From [Eubacterium] cellulosolvens LD2006 (GTDB lineage: Bacteria; Bacillota; Clostridia; Lachnospirales; Lachnospiraceae): a stretch of 64,000 nt of DNA. The notes beneath the pieces were generated by a model. It made no database searches. It saw only the letters and a list, made by a program, of their open reading frames with translations, and was not told the origin of the DNA. Positions 8,548 through 17,722 of this stretch are shown piece by piece. Position 1 is the first letter of the stretch. Each line of letters begins with the position of its first letter. The stretch is taken from assembly GCF_000621585.1 (NCBI RefSeq), contig NZ_KK211309.1, forward strand, positions 129,926-193,925, read 5' to 3'. The position numbers were made by a program, and so were the translations under genes.

Positions 8548-8748
8548 TTACTGTTTCTCAACGTTTGCTGCCTGCATTCCCTTTGCACCCTCTACCAGCT
8601 CGTAGGAAACGGACTGTCCCTCGTCAAGAGACTTGAATCCTTCGCCCTGGATTGCTGAGAAGTGAACGAATACGTCTTTTCCGTCCTCACCTGTGATGAA
8701 ACCATAACCCTTGTCTGCGTTGAACCACTTAACAGTTCCTTTGTTCAT
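8548..8748 (-). CDS. Cold-shock domain protein (Csp family)
   Basis: A 66-residue single-domain RNA chaperone of the CspA/CspB type. RNP1 is KGYGFIT and RNP2 is VFVHFSAI, both complete, after the opening G-T-V-K-W-F-N. It binds single-stranded RNA/DNA and melts structure. I start at ATG 8748 because GGAGGT lies 9 bases upstream; the earlier ATG at 8763 overlaps that site. A leader of about 60 bases separates it from a strong minus-strand promoter. Confidence 0.96.
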   Translation of the reverse strand: MNKGTVKWFNADKGYGFITGEDGKDVFVHFSAIQGEGFKSLDEGQSVSYELVEGAKGMQAANVEKQ

Positions 8749-8814
8749 TTGAAGTACCTCCATACTTACTGAAAAAAATAAAATGTTACCGAATTGATAT
8801 TGCTCGGTGTCTTG

Positions 8815-8843
8815 ATTATAGTTTTTGAAGTCGGGAATGTCAA
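8815..8843 (-). promoter_or_regulatory. Sigma-A promoter of the cold-shock gene
   Basis: On the minus strand TTGACA (8843-8838), exactly 17 bases, TATAAT (8820-8815): a consensus promoter. Confidence 0.9.
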
Positions 8844-8940
8844 GAAAAATTGAACAAATTTACGAACAATTCTGTCACATATATGAACACTTTCGTCTAA
8901 CCGGAATCGGACAGGCCCGGATCGGTCCCGGTAGAGTTCC

Positions 8941-8969
8941 TTGAATTATACAGAACTGTTTAGTATAAT
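8941..8969 (+). promoter_or_regulatory. Sigma-A promoter of the pyr operon
   Basis: TTGAAT (8941-8946), 17 bases, TATAAT (8964-8969), 45 bases before the pyrF start. The leader is too short for a PyrR-type attenuator, and none is visible. Confidence 0.8.
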
Positions 8970-9014
8970 CTTAGTTGGACTTTTTTGCGTTTTTATTTGA
9001 AGGAAGGAAGAAAA

Positions 9015-9950
9015 ATGACTATGATTGATCAGCTTATCAGAAATATCAAACGCACAGGCGCGCCGGTAGTTGTCGGCCTTGATCCGGTGCTCGACTATGT
9101 TCCGGCACAGATCCGTAAGAAGGCATTTGCTGAGTTCGGCGAGACGCTCGAGGGCGCATCGGAGGCGATCTGGGAGTTCAACAAACAGATTGTCGATGCT
9201 GTATATGATCTGATACCTGCAGTAAAACCGCAGATCGCTATGTATGAGCAGTATGGTATTCCGGGTCTTGTGTGCTATGAGAGAACGGTTTCCTATTGCC
9301 AGAGCAAGGGACTTGTTGTCATCGGAGATATTAAACGTGGCGATATCGGCTCCACTTCTGAATCATATGCCATTGGTCATCTCGGTCATGTCCGTGTTGG
9401 AAGCCGCGAGTATACCGGCTTTCATGAGGATTTTTCCACCGTCAATCCGTACCTCGGCAGTGACGGAGTGAAGCCTTTTTTAAATGTCTGCAGACAGGAG
9501 AACAAGGGAATCTTCCTTCTTGTGAAGACATCCAACCCTTCCAGCGGCGAGTTCCAGGACCGTCTCATTGACGGAAAGCCTCTGTATGAGCTTGTTGCGG
9601 AAAAAGTGAACGAGTGGGGTTCGGACATGATCGGCGAAGAGGGCTACAGCAGCGTGGGCGCTGTTGTGGGCGCGACCTATCCGGAGCAGGGAAGACTTCT
9701 CCGCAAGGTAATGCCGAAGACATACATCCTCGTTCCGGGTTACGGCGCCCAGGGCGGAAAGGGCGAAGATCTCGTGGATTTCTTCAACGAGGACGGACTC
9801 GGAGCAATCGTGAATTCCTCCAGAGGTATCATCTGCGCATATCAGAAGGAGGCCTACGCGTCCTTCGGTGAGGAGAACTTCGCGGACGCATCCAGACAGG
9901 CTGTGCTGGATATGATCGATGACATCAACGGAGCGCTGGAGAAAGCGTAA
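9015..9950 (+). CDS. pyrF: Orotidine 5'-phosphate decarboxylase
   Basis: A 311-residue TIM-barrel enzyme making UMP from OMP, the last step of de novo pyrimidine synthesis. The catalytic block is G-D-I-K-R-G-D-I-G-S-T, with V-V-G-L-D-P at the first strand and V-P-G-Y-G-A-Q-G for phosphate binding. Length and motif match the longer type 2 PyrF subgroup. AGGAAGG 8 bases upstream fixes the ATG at 9015. First gene of pyrF-pyrK-pyrD-pyrE. Confidence 0.96.
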   Translation: MTMIDQLIRNIKRTGAPVVVGLDPVLDYVPAQIRKKAFAEFGETLEGASEAIWEFNKQIVDAVYDLIPAVKPQIAMYEQYGIPGLVCYERTVSYCQSKGLVVIGDIKRGDIGSTSESYAIGHLGHVRVGSREYTGFHEDFSTVNPYLGSDGVKPFLNVCRQENKGIFLLVKTSNPSSGEFQDRLIDGKPLYELVAEKVNEWGSDMIGEEGYSSVGAVVGATYPEQGRLLRKVMPKTYILVPGYGAQGGKGEDLVDFFNEDGLGAIVNSSRGIICAYQKEAYASFGEENFADASRQAVLDMIDDINGALEKA

Positions 9951-9993
9951 TCCGTCGATAGGTATAGATACAGATTCGGATGAGGATAAGAAC

Positions 9994-10860
9994 ATGAAAG
10001 TAAAAGCGAAAGCAGTCGTTGTCAGACAGAATGTGATCGGCGACGGCATCTATGATCTTGTACTGAAAGTCCCGGAGATTGCGGAGCAGGCGGTGCCGGG
10101 ACAGTTTGTAAACGTTTATCTGAATGATGCGTCAAAGCTTCTTCCGAGACCCATCAGCCTGTGCGGAATCGACGCCGCGCAGGGGACGCTCCGCCTCGTG
10201 TACCGCGCAGGGGGAGAGGGAACGAAACAGATGGCGCTCTGGAAAGCAGGAGATGCCTGTGAGGTTCTCGGACCTCTCGGCAACGGTTTCCCTCTTGAGG
10301 AGGCCGCCGGAAAGGTCGTTTACCTTGTGGGAGGCGGCATCGGTGTTCCGCCGCTTCTTCAGACGGCCGCAGAACTCTGCGACTCGGCAGCGCTCACGGA
10401 GGAGATGAGCGATATCATCGCCGACGAGGAGAAGGTCTCCGAGAAGTCGGACGGCGTCAATGTAAAAACCTCCGAGACGGATGTTGTATCCGTACTCGGC
10501 TACCGGTCCGAGTGTTTCCTGAAGGAAGAATTTGACCGCTGCGGAGAGACGCTCATCGCGACTGAGGACGGCAGCTGCGGCGTGAAGGGAACCGTGATTG
10601 ACGCGATGAATGTAGACGGACGCGTGCCGGATGTGATTTTTGCCTGCGGACCGGCTCCGATGCTCCGCGCGCTGAAAAACTGGGCGGCCGAAAAGAACAT
10701 CCCCTGCTATATCTCCATGGAGGAGAGAATGGCCTGCGGTGTCGGCGCCTGCCTTGCCTGTGTCTGCGGGACAAAGGAGAAGGACGGACATTCGCATGTG
10801 AACAATACGAGAGTATGCAAAGACGGACCGGTATTCAACGCGCAGGATATCGAACTTTGA
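9994..10860 (+). CDS. pyrK: Dihydroorotate dehydrogenase electron-transfer subunit
   Basis: A 288-residue FAD and [2Fe-2S] protein of the ferredoxin-NADP reductase type that passes electrons from PyrD to NAD+. FAD-binding R-P-I-S-L-C-G is followed by the nucleotide-binding G-G-G-I-G-V-P, and near the end the iron-sulfur ligands C-G-V-G-A-C-L-A-C plus a later C in RVCKDG. An insert of about 35 acidic/Ser-rich residues (near residues 130-165) lies after the G-G-G-I-G-V-P helix and is longer than I expect for PyrK. The start at 9994 follows TGAGGA by 7 bases and avoids overlap with pyrF. Confidence 0.94.
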   Translation: MKVKAKAVVVRQNVIGDGIYDLVLKVPEIAEQAVPGQFVNVYLNDASKLLPRPISLCGIDAAQGTLRLVYRAGGEGTKQMALWKAGDACEVLGPLGNGFPLEEAAGKVVYLVGGGIGVPPLLQTAAELCDSAALTEEMSDIIADEEKVSEKSDGVNVKTSETDVVSVLGYRSECFLKEEFDRCGETLIATEDGSCGVKGTVIDAMNVDGRVPDVIFACGPAPMLRALKNWAAEKNIPCYISMEERMACGVGACLACVCGTKEKDGHSHVNNTRVCKDGPVFNAQDIEL

Positions 10861-10876
10861 CGGAGGAAATTGCCGA

Positions 10877-11791
10877 ATGGAAACAGATAAGAGACTGGCG
10901 GTTTCACTTGCCGGCGTAGAATTAAAGAACCCTGTAATGACAGCGTCCGGAACCTTCGGCTCCGGCGCGGAGTACAGTGAATTTGTGGATTTGAACAGAC
11001 TCGGCGCCGTTGTGACAAAGGGCGTCGCAAACGTGCCGTGGCCGGGAAATCCGACCCCGCGTGTCGCCGAAGTTTACGGTGGAATGCTCAACGCCATCGG
11101 CCTTCAGAATCCGGGCATCGATGTTTTCTGCGAGAGAGACATTCCCTTTCTGAAAAAATATGACACAAAGATCATCGTCAACGTCTGCGGACATTCCGAG
11201 GAGGAGTATCTGGAGGTGGTGGACCGTCTCGCGGATGAGCCGGTGGATATGCTCGAGATCAATATCTCCTGCCCGAACGTCAAAGAGGGAGGCATCGCCT
11301 TCGGTACAGACCCGAAGGTGGCCGAGCAGATCACAAAGGCCGTAAAAGCCCATGCGAAGCAGCCGGTCATCATGAAGCTCAGTCCGAACGTCACGGATAT
11401 CACCGAGATGGCCAGAGCCGTCGAGGCCGGGGGCGCGGATGTGATCTCTCTGATCAACACGCTGACAGGTATGAAGATCGATGTCAACAGACGGAAATTT
11501 GTCCTCGCGAATAAGACCGGCGGTATGTCCGGCCCGGCAGTGAAGCCGATTGCCGTGCGCATGGTGTATCAGGTGGCACAGGCAGTCAAGGTTCCGATCA
11601 TCGGAATGGGCGGCATTGCGACGGCAGAGGACGCGCTGGAGTTCATCCTCGCGGGCGCGACGGCTGTGTCGGTCGGAACGGCGAACTTCATAGATCCGAC
11701 GACGACAGAAAAGATCGTGGACGGACTTTCGGCTTATCTGGATGAGCAGAAGATCGGAGACATCCGCGAGCTGATCGGTGCCGTGCAGTAA
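10877..11791 (+). CDS. pyrD: Dihydroorotate dehydrogenase, class 1B catalytic subunit
   Basis: A 304-residue FMN-binding TIM barrel that oxidises dihydroorotate to orotate. Class 1B is supported by the active-site Cys in N-I-S-C-P-N-V and by the adjacent pyrK; it therefore uses NAD+ rather than quinone or fumarate. Other marks are T-A-S-G-T-F-G near the start, M-K-L-S-P-N-V, and the FMN phosphate-binding G-M-G-G-I. CGGAGGAA lies before the ATG, 16 bases after pyrK. Confidence 0.96.
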   Translation: METDKRLAVSLAGVELKNPVMTASGTFGSGAEYSEFVDLNRLGAVVTKGVANVPWPGNPTPRVAEVYGGMLNAIGLQNPGIDVFCERDIPFLKKYDTKIIVNVCGHSEEEYLEVVDRLADEPVDMLEINISCPNVKEGGIAFGTDPKVAEQITKAVKAHAKQPVIMKLSPNVTDITEMARAVEAGGADVISLINTLTGMKIDVNRRKFVLANKTGGMSGPAVKPIAVRMVYQVAQAVKVPIIGMGGIATAEDALEFILAGATAVSVGTANFIDPTTTEKIVDGLSAYLDEQKIGDIRELIGAVQ

Positions 11792-11949
11792 AACATGCCG
11801 CAGGCGGCAATACCGCAACCGTTGTGTTCGCAAAGAATGTGCTGACCGCACCGGTTGCGCACGGGAGAATATCCGGGAAAAGGGATAAAACAGAGGACGG
11901 GCTGATCGCGGCAAACGGGCGGCCTGCACAACACAGAAGAGGTAAAAAA

Positions 11950-12645
11950 ATGGAAGCATACAAACAGCAGTTTATTGAATTTATGGTAGAGTCGAATGTT
12001 CTGAAATTCGGAGATTTCACTCTGAAGAGCGGAAGAAAATCCCCGTTTTTCATGAATGCGGGCGCGTATGTCACCGGTACACAGCTGAAAAAACTCGGTG
12101 AGTTCTACGCAAAGGCGATCCACGACAACTACGGTCTGGATTTTGACGTGCTGTTCGGACCGGCGTACAAGGGAATTCCGCTCTCTGTTGCCACAACCAT
12201 GGCGATCAGTGATCTGTACGGCGTGGACATCCGCTACTGTTCCAATCGCAAAGAGGAGAAGGACCACGGCGGAGACAAGGGAATCCTTCTTGGAAGCGAG
12301 GTGAAAGACGGTGACAGAGTGGTTATCATCGAGGATGTGACAACTTCCGGGAAATCCATCGAGGAGACCTTCCCGATCCTGAAAGCACAGGGCGAGATCG
12401 AGATCAAGGGCCTGATGGTATCGCTGAACCGTATGGAGAGAGGAAAAGAGACAAAGAGCGCTCTCTCCGAGATCACGGAGAAGTACGGTTTCCCTGCGAA
12501 CGCCATTGTATCCATGGCTGAGGTTTATGAGTATCTCAGCGGGCATCCGCAGAACGGAAAGATGCTTCTGACAGACGAACTGAAAACTGCAATCAAAGAC
12601 TACTACGCACAGTACGGCGCCGAGGAATACGCGGGACTGATCTGA
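11950..12645 (+). CDS. pyrE: Orotate phosphoribosyltransferase
   Basis: A 231-residue type I phosphoribosyltransferase that joins orotate and PRPP to give OMP. The PRPP loop is V-I-I-E-D-V-T-T-S-G-K-S, and K-S-G-R-K-S-P-F-F near the start binds the substrate. The ATG at 11950 has AGAGG 8 bases upstream; an open in-frame extension back to 11824 looks non-coding. It overlaps nothing and closes the four-gene pyr set. Confidence 0.96.
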   Translation: MEAYKQQFIEFMVESNVLKFGDFTLKSGRKSPFFMNAGAYVTGTQLKKLGEFYAKAIHDNYGLDFDVLFGPAYKGIPLSVATTMAISDLYGVDIRYCSNRKEEKDHGGDKGILLGSEVKDGDRVVIIEDVTTSGKSIEETFPILKAQGEIEIKGLMVSLNRMERGKETKSALSEITEKYGFPANAIVSMAEVYEYLSGHPQNGKMLLTDELKTAIKDYYAQYGAEEYAGLI

Positions 12646-12646
12646 T

Positions 12647-12973
12647 ATGGCAGAAAAGAAAGGCAGAAGATATACATTTATAGAGAAGGAGAGGTTCAAC
12701 GACACGAAGGTGTCGCTGATCCTGTCCGTTGTTTCTGCGCTGACCATGGGCGTGTGTATCCTGATCTCCTTTATCGTACAGGCGAAAGGGGACGTTGCGC
12801 TCGGGGCGGCCGGTTTTGCGGCGGCCCTTTTTGCTGTCTACGGGTTCATTCTCGGGATGAAGGAACTGTCCGGAAATCCGGAGAAACAGAACCTTGCGAT
12901 GCTTGCGGCGGGCCTGTCCGGCGTGATGATGATTGCGTGGATCGTACTCTTTCTTCTGGGCGTCAGTCACTGA
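12647..12973 (+). CDS. Small polytopic membrane protein (DUF6142-like)
   Basis: A 108-residue protein starting 1 base after the pyrE stop, so translationally coupled. After a charged N-terminus it has three hydrophobic helices: about residues 22-44, 49-69 and 82-105, with the K-E-L-S-G-N-P-E-K-Q-N loop between the second and third. I recall similar proteins annotated DUF6142 in Lachnospiraceae, without known role. The position between pyrE and the aminopeptidase gives no clear functional link. Confidence 0.75.
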   Translation: MAEKKGRRYTFIEKERFNDTKVSLILSVVSALTMGVCILISFIVQAKGDVALGAAGFAAALFAVYGFILGMKELSGNPEKQNLAMLAAGLSGVMMIAWIVLFLLGVSH

Positions 12974-13032
12974 AGGCGTGTCCGGGAAGAATGAGGGAGT
13001 TGAAGAATCAACGAAAGGACAACGAAATAGGA

Positions 13033-15144
13033 ATGCAGCATATTGAGATAGAAAGAGAAGAACTGACGGAGAGACTGGAGCTGGCGTTGTCCCGGCTGGA
13101 GGAAATTCCGCAGGAGGCGCGGGTTCCGGAAGCGTTCCGGGATTTTTTCACGCAGGAGGCGGAGTTTCTTCTCGATATGAACGCGCTCATGGCGGATCTT
13201 CGCGGGGGAAAATACAGGGATGCTTCGCTCGATGAACTGGAGAGCCTGAACCGGAAACTGTACGGCGGGATTCTCCCGGAGAACTACGAGACCTGTCCGG
13301 GCAATCCGACGTACGCCGCAGAGCGGATGGGACGAGAGCTGGGCGAGCTCCTCTCCTTCCTCTACACGGAGCTTCGCGGGGCAGTTGTCTTCGCCTACGA
13401 GAACCGGGAGTGGGACATGCTGGTGTCCTTCGAACTGTTTCTGGAGATCTACCATGCGTTCACTGATGCGTTCGAAGAGGCGGAGGGACTTCCGCAGGTG
13501 AAAAACATCCGCGAGATCCTCTATTGGTACTGCAGTGATTACACGGCGGACATGGTGGCGGAGCGGACGGCGGAGATGCTCGACCCGGAACTTTCCTTTG
13601 CCCGCGAGATCATCATGAACGAGGATCTGAATGATCTCCGCTATCTGTACCGCTTCGGCGAATACGTGACAGAGAACGAGCGGCAGACGGCGGAGTATTT
13701 GAACAGCCTTTCCGAGGAGGAGGTCGAGTCCATCGCGAAGACCTGGACGGAAGGCTACCGGATCGGTTTCGAGGTGGCCGGAAAGCCCCTCCACAAGAAA
13801 AAAACAGTGAACATCCGTTACCGGCTCGGCTTCGAGCGGGTGGTGCGCCATGCGGTGCGTCAGTTTGAACAGATGGGCCTTGCCAGCGTGATCTACCGGA
13901 GCGCGGTGCATGCGGTGAACAAGAGGCAGAGCATTCGCGTCGGATATTACGGGGCGGTGCCGAACCCGCAGTTTGAGTACGACCACCGGAACGACGCGGC
14001 ACTTTTTCTCGATGAGAAGTTTGTGACGAGGAAACTGCAGGCGCTTCGAAACTCCTATGAGGAAAATAAATATCTGGCCAACACCCACGGCGGACCGGCG
14101 GTCCTGGACGTCTTCGGCGAGACGCCCTTTGTTCCGAAGGTCAATCCGGATGCCATGAAGATGAGTGAGGAGGCGCAGAAGGAACAGGTGCGCTACAGCA
14201 ACGAGGCGGGGCAGATTACCAACCGCTATATTATCGGTTCGGAGAGAAGTTTTACGATCATTGCCTATCCGGTGCCGCAGATCGGTGAGAAGTTCCGCGA
14301 GATCTTCGCGGAGACGGTGAAGATCAACAACCTGGATTACCGGAAGTATCAGAAAATCCAGCAGACGATCATCGATACCCTCGACCAGGGAACGGCTCTG
14401 CACATCGCCGGCATGAAGGGGAACTGCACGGATCTGACCGTTCGGCTTCACAGACTGGAGGATTCGGCGAAGCAGACGAATTTCGAGAACTGCGTGGCGG
14501 ATGTGAATATTCCGGTCGGAGAAGTTTTTACCTCGCCGGTACTTGAGGGGACGAACGGAGTCCTGCACGTGAGCCGTGTCTATCTGGAGGAGTTTCAATA
14601 CAGAGACCTTCGCATCGAGGTCAAAGACGGCATGATCGCGGATTACAACTGCTCGAACTTCGACTCCGAAGAGGAGAACAGGAAATACATCGAGGAGAAT
14701 ATCCTCTTTCATCACAAGACGATTCCGATGGGTGAGTGCGCGATCGGAACGAATACGACGGCCTACCGGGTTGCCAATACCTACGGGATCGCAGATAAAC
14801 TTCCGATCCTGATCGCGGAGAAGATGGGACCGCATTTCGCCTTCGGCGACACCTGCTACAGCTGGCAGGAGGACAACGCCGTTTTCAATCCGGACGGCAA
14901 GGAGATCATAGCCAGGGACAATGAGCGCTCGATCCTGAGGAAGACAGATCCGTCGAAGGCGTATTTCGGCTGCCACACGGATATCACAATTCCTTACGAG
15001 GAACTCGGCCACATTCACGTGCTCTGCGCCGACGGACGCAGGATACCGGTGATCGAGAACGGCCGCTTTGTTCTTCCCGGAACGGAGGAGCTCAACGAGC
15101 CGTTGGCCGGGCTGATCGACGGAGAGAACAGTGCATCTGTGTGA
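13033..15144 (+). CDS. M29-type (thermophilic) leucyl aminopeptidase
   Basis: A 703-residue metallo-aminopeptidase. The last 400 residues match the M29 family: Glu in G-E-V-F-T-S-P, Glu in M-G-E-C-A-I-G-T-N, His pair in L-F-H-H-K, and the metal ligands H-F-A-F-G-D. These enzymes release N-terminal residues in the cytoplasm using two metal ions. The first 300 or so residues are a helical, acidic extension not present in the 400-residue founding members. The start is uncertain: ATG 13033 has AAAGGA 13 bases upstream; ATG 12991 in the same frame is the alternative. Confidence 0.88.
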   Translation: MQHIEIEREELTERLELALSRLEEIPQEARVPEAFRDFFTQEAEFLLDMNALMADLRGGKYRDASLDELESLNRKLYGGILPENYETCPGNPTYAAERMGRELGELLSFLYTELRGAVVFAYENREWDMLVSFELFLEIYHAFTDAFEEAEGLPQVKNIREILYWYCSDYTADMVAERTAEMLDPELSFAREIIMNEDLNDLRYLYRFGEYVTENERQTAEYLNSLSEEEVESIAKTWTEGYRIGFEVAGKPLHKKKTVNIRYRLGFERVVRHAVRQFEQMGLASVIYRSAVHAVNKRQSIRVGYYGAVPNPQFEYDHRNDAALFLDEKFVTRKLQALRNSYEENKYLANTHGGPAVLDVFGETPFVPKVNPDAMKMSEEAQKEQVRYSNEAGQITNRYIIGSERSFTIIAYPVPQIGEKFREIFAETVKINNLDYRKYQKIQQTIIDTLDQGTALHIAGMKGNCTDLTVRLHRLEDSAKQTNFENCVADVNIPVGEVFTSPVLEGTNGVLHVSRVYLEEFQYRDLRIEVKDGMIADYNCSNFDSEEENRKYIEENILFHHKTIPMGECAIGTNTTAYRVANTYGIADKLPILIAEKMGPHFAFGDTCYSWQEDNAVFNPDGKEIIARDNERSILRKTDPSKAYFGCHTDITIPYEELGHIHVLCADGRRIPVIENGRFVLPGTEELNEPLAGLIDGENSASV

Positions 15145-15393
15145 TTCGGAAACGGAGAGGAAGTACGTGAAAACATAAGAATTTTCGTCTCCCGTGCGGC
15201 TGTCTGTCGTGAAAATGTCATATTTCCCGATCTTGGCAAAAAAGTACACACAGAACGGATAAGTCATGGTATAAATAATTACGGTAGCGAAATACTTGTT
15301 ATCAAATTTCCGCAAAGACTTTTTGGGAATCGTCCAACGATTCGGAATACTTCCCGGAGGCGTGCGGAACATCATGTTAAAGGAGATACAACG
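15145..15393. other. Intergenic region upstream of purE
   Basis: About 250 bp. I looked for a purine riboswitch and see none. TTGGCA at 15233 and TATAAA near 15270 are weak promoter candidates. AAAGGAG precedes purE. Confidence 0.4.
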
Positions 15394-15894
15394 ATGGCAA
15401 AGGTAGGTATTGTTATGGGCAGTGACTCCGATATGGGAGCCATGTCAAAAGCTGCGGCACAGCTTGAAGAGTTCGGCATCGAGTATGAGATGAGAATCAT
15501 CTCCGCTCACAGACAGCCGGATGAGCTCGTAGACTGGGCAAGAAGTGCCGAAGACAGGGGAATCAAAGTAATTATCGCAGGAGCAGGAATGGCAGCGGCC
15601 CTCCCGGGTATGTGCGCGGCACTGTTCTCACTGCCGGTCATCGGTGTACCGCTCAGCGGAAGTAAACTCAACGGAACAGATGCCTTATACTCCACCGTTC
15701 AGATGCCGTCCGGAATCCCGGTTGCGACCGTGGCGATCGACGGAACAAAGAACGCTGCGATCCTCGCGGCGCGTATTCTGGCCGTGGCTGATCCGGAGAT
15801 GCTGACAAAGATCAAGGAGTTCGGCGCAAAAGGAAAAGAGGCGGTCATCGCCAAGGACGCCAGACTGCAGGAAGTCGGATACAGGAATTACTGA
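15394..15894 (+). CDS. purE: N5-CAIR mutase PurE
   Basis: A 166-residue protein that moves the carboxyl group of N5-carboxyaminoimidazole ribonucleotide to make CAIR in purine synthesis. Visible: M-G-S-D-S-D at the start, S-A-H-R-Q-P (catalytic His region) and A-G-M-A-A-A-L-P-G-M. Class I or class II PurE cannot be separated with certainty; the absence of purK next to it leaves open a CO2-using enzyme. First gene of purE-purM-purN-purD. Confidence 0.95.
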   Translation: MAKVGIVMGSDSDMGAMSKAAAQLEEFGIEYEMRIISAHRQPDELVDWARSAEDRGIKVIIAGAGMAAALPGMCAALFSLPVIGVPLSGSKLNGTDALYSTVQMPSGIPVATVAIDGTKNAAILAARILAVADPEMLTKIKEFGAKGKEAVIAKDARLQEVGYRNY

Positions 15895-16000
15895 TGAAGA
15901 TATAACCTTCCGCCCGAAAGAGCGGACGGAGATGCGATTCGCATATTGGGAACTTACGTAATATATATTTGGAATTGTTTTAATGAAACAGGAGGAACAT

Positions 16001-17026
16001 ATGGATTACAAGACATCTGGAGTTGACATTGAGGCTGGATACAAATCGGTAGAGCTTATGAAGCAGTACGTAAAGACCACTGTACGTCCGGAAATGATGG
16101 GCGGACTCGGCGGATTTTCCGGCGCGTTTTCTGCAGAGGCCTTCAAAAATATGGAGCATCCGATGCTTCTTTCCGGAACGGACGGCGTTGGAACAAAGCT
16201 GAAACTCGCGTTCCTTATGAACAAAAATGACACCGTGGGAATCGACTGTGTGGCAATGTGCGTGAACGACGTGGCCTGCGCAGGCGGTGAGCCGCTGTTT
16301 TTCCTTGACTATATCGCCTGTGGAAAGAACTATCCGGAGAAGATCGCTGATATCGTCAAGGGTGTTGCCGAGGGATGCCGTCAGGCAGGTGCAGCCCTCA
16401 TCGGCGGTGAGACAGCAGAGATGCCGGGCTTCTATCCGGTGGACGAGTACGACCTTGCAGGTTTCGCTGTAGGTGTTGTTGATAAGAAAGATATGATCAC
16501 AGGTGAGGATCTTCAGGAGGGCGATGTTCTGGTGGGACTTGCTTCTTCCGGTGTACACAGCAACGGTTTCTCTCTGGTTCGCAAAGTCTTTGATATGACT
16601 CCGGAGTCCCTTGACACATACTATGAGGAGCTGGACGGAAAGCTGGGAGACGTTCTCCTTGCACCGACAAAAATCTATGTAAAAGCTATGAAAGCCATCA
16701 AGGATGCAGGCGTGAAAGTAAGAGCCTGCAGCCACATCACAGGCGGCGGATTCTACGAGAACGTGCCGCGTATGCTCAAAGACGGCGTTGTTGCTCAGAT
16801 TGAGAAAGACTCCTATCCGGTACCGCCGATCTTCCGTCTGATGCAGAAGAAGGGAAATATCGACGAGCATATGATGTACAACACCTACAACATGGGTATC
16901 GGAATGGTTCTCGCCGTAAGACCGGAGGATGTGGAGACAACCATGAAGGCAGCGCGTGAGGCCGGCGAGTATCCTTACCGCATCGGTAAAATTGTCTCCG
17001 GAACAAAAGGTGTAGAGCTCGTATAA
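16001..17026 (+). CDS. purM: Phosphoribosylformylglycinamidine cyclo-ligase
   Basis: A 341-residue ATP-dependent AIR synthetase closing the imidazole ring in purine synthesis. Characteristic blocks: S-G-T-D-G-V-G-T-K-L, the C-V-N-D-V segment, G-G-E-T-A-E-M-P-G, S-S-G-V-H-S-N-G-F-S and H-I-T-G-G-G-F. AGGAGG with 6-base spacing fixes the ATG at 16001; an in-frame start at 15983 would precede this site. Confidence 0.97.
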   Translation: MDYKTSGVDIEAGYKSVELMKQYVKTTVRPEMMGGLGGFSGAFSAEAFKNMEHPMLLSGTDGVGTKLKLAFLMNKNDTVGIDCVAMCVNDVACAGGEPLFFLDYIACGKNYPEKIADIVKGVAEGCRQAGAALIGGETAEMPGFYPVDEYDLAGFAVGVVDKKDMITGEDLQEGDVLVGLASSGVHSNGFSLVRKVFDMTPESLDTYYEELDGKLGDVLLAPTKIYVKAMKAIKDAGVKVRACSHITGGGFYENVPRMLKDGVVAQIEKDSYPVPPIFRLMQKKGNIDEHMMYNTYNMGIGMVLAVRPEDVETTMKAAREAGEYPYRIGKIVSGTKGVELV

Positions 17027-17052
17027 GTTTCGGTACAAGAGGGGATACAGAG

Positions 17053-17697
17053 ATGTTGAGAATAGCGGTGCTGGTATCCGGAGGCGGAACGAATCTCCAG
17101 GCAATTCTGGATGCCATTGACAGTGGTGTAATAACCAACGCAGAGGTGACGGGGGTACTTTCCAATAATCCGAATGCCTATGCATTAGAGAGAGCCAGAA
17201 AAAAAGGAATTGCGGCTGTCTGCGTGAGCCCGAAACAGTTTGAGACCCGCGCGCAGTTTGAGGATGCCTATCTCGCCCAGACCCAGGCCTTCCGGCCGGA
17301 TCTGGTGGTTCTGGCCGGCTGTATGGTCGTAATCCCGGAGAAGATGGTAGCGGCTTTTCCAAACCGTATGATCAATATTCATCCGGCGCTGATTCCGTCA
17401 TTCTGCGGAACAGGCTATTACGGTCTTCATGTTCATGAGAAGGTTCTCGAGAGAGGCGCCCGGGTGACCGGCGCGACGGTTCATTTCGTGGACGAGGGAA
17501 CTGACTCCGGCCCCATCATTCTTCAGAAAGCGGTTTATGTACAGGACGGGGATACCCCGGAGATCCTGCAGAAACGCGTGATGGAGCAGGCGGAGTGGAA
17601 GATCATGCCGGAGGCGATCAATCTGATTGCCAACGGAAGAGTCAGTGTCAGCGATCGCAAGGTAACGATCAGAGATTACGAATACGGCAATATATAA
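17053..17697 (+). CDS. purN: Phosphoribosylglycinamide formyltransferase
   Basis: A 214-residue GAR transformylase using 10-formyl-tetrahydrofolate. N-terminal V-L-V-S-G-G-G-T-N-L-Q; catalytic Asn-His pair in N-I-H-P-A-L-I-P; catalytic Asp in D-E-G-T-D-S-G-P. After H-P-A-L-I-P it reads S-F-C-G where most PurN have F-P-G. It lies 26 bases after purM. Confidence 0.95.
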   Translation: MLRIAVLVSGGGTNLQAILDAIDSGVITNAEVTGVLSNNPNAYALERARKKGIAAVCVSPKQFETRAQFEDAYLAQTQAFRPDLVVLAGCMVVIPEKMVAAFPNRMINIHPALIPSFCGTGYYGLHVHEKVLERGARVTGATVHFVDEGTDSGPIILQKAVYVQDGDTPEILQKRVMEQAEWKIMPEAINLIANGRVSVSDRKVTIRDYEYGNI

Positions 17698-17722
17698 TGT
17701 ACAGGAAAGTGAGGAACAGGAA

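Noticed and set aside
12967-15375. Antisense open frame of about 800 codons opposite the aminopeptidase
   Set aside because: His/Arg/Leu-rich sequence without motifs; the plus-strand M29 gene explains the region.
15145-15393. Purine riboswitch before purE
   Set aside because: The conserved core and two loop-loop helices are not found.
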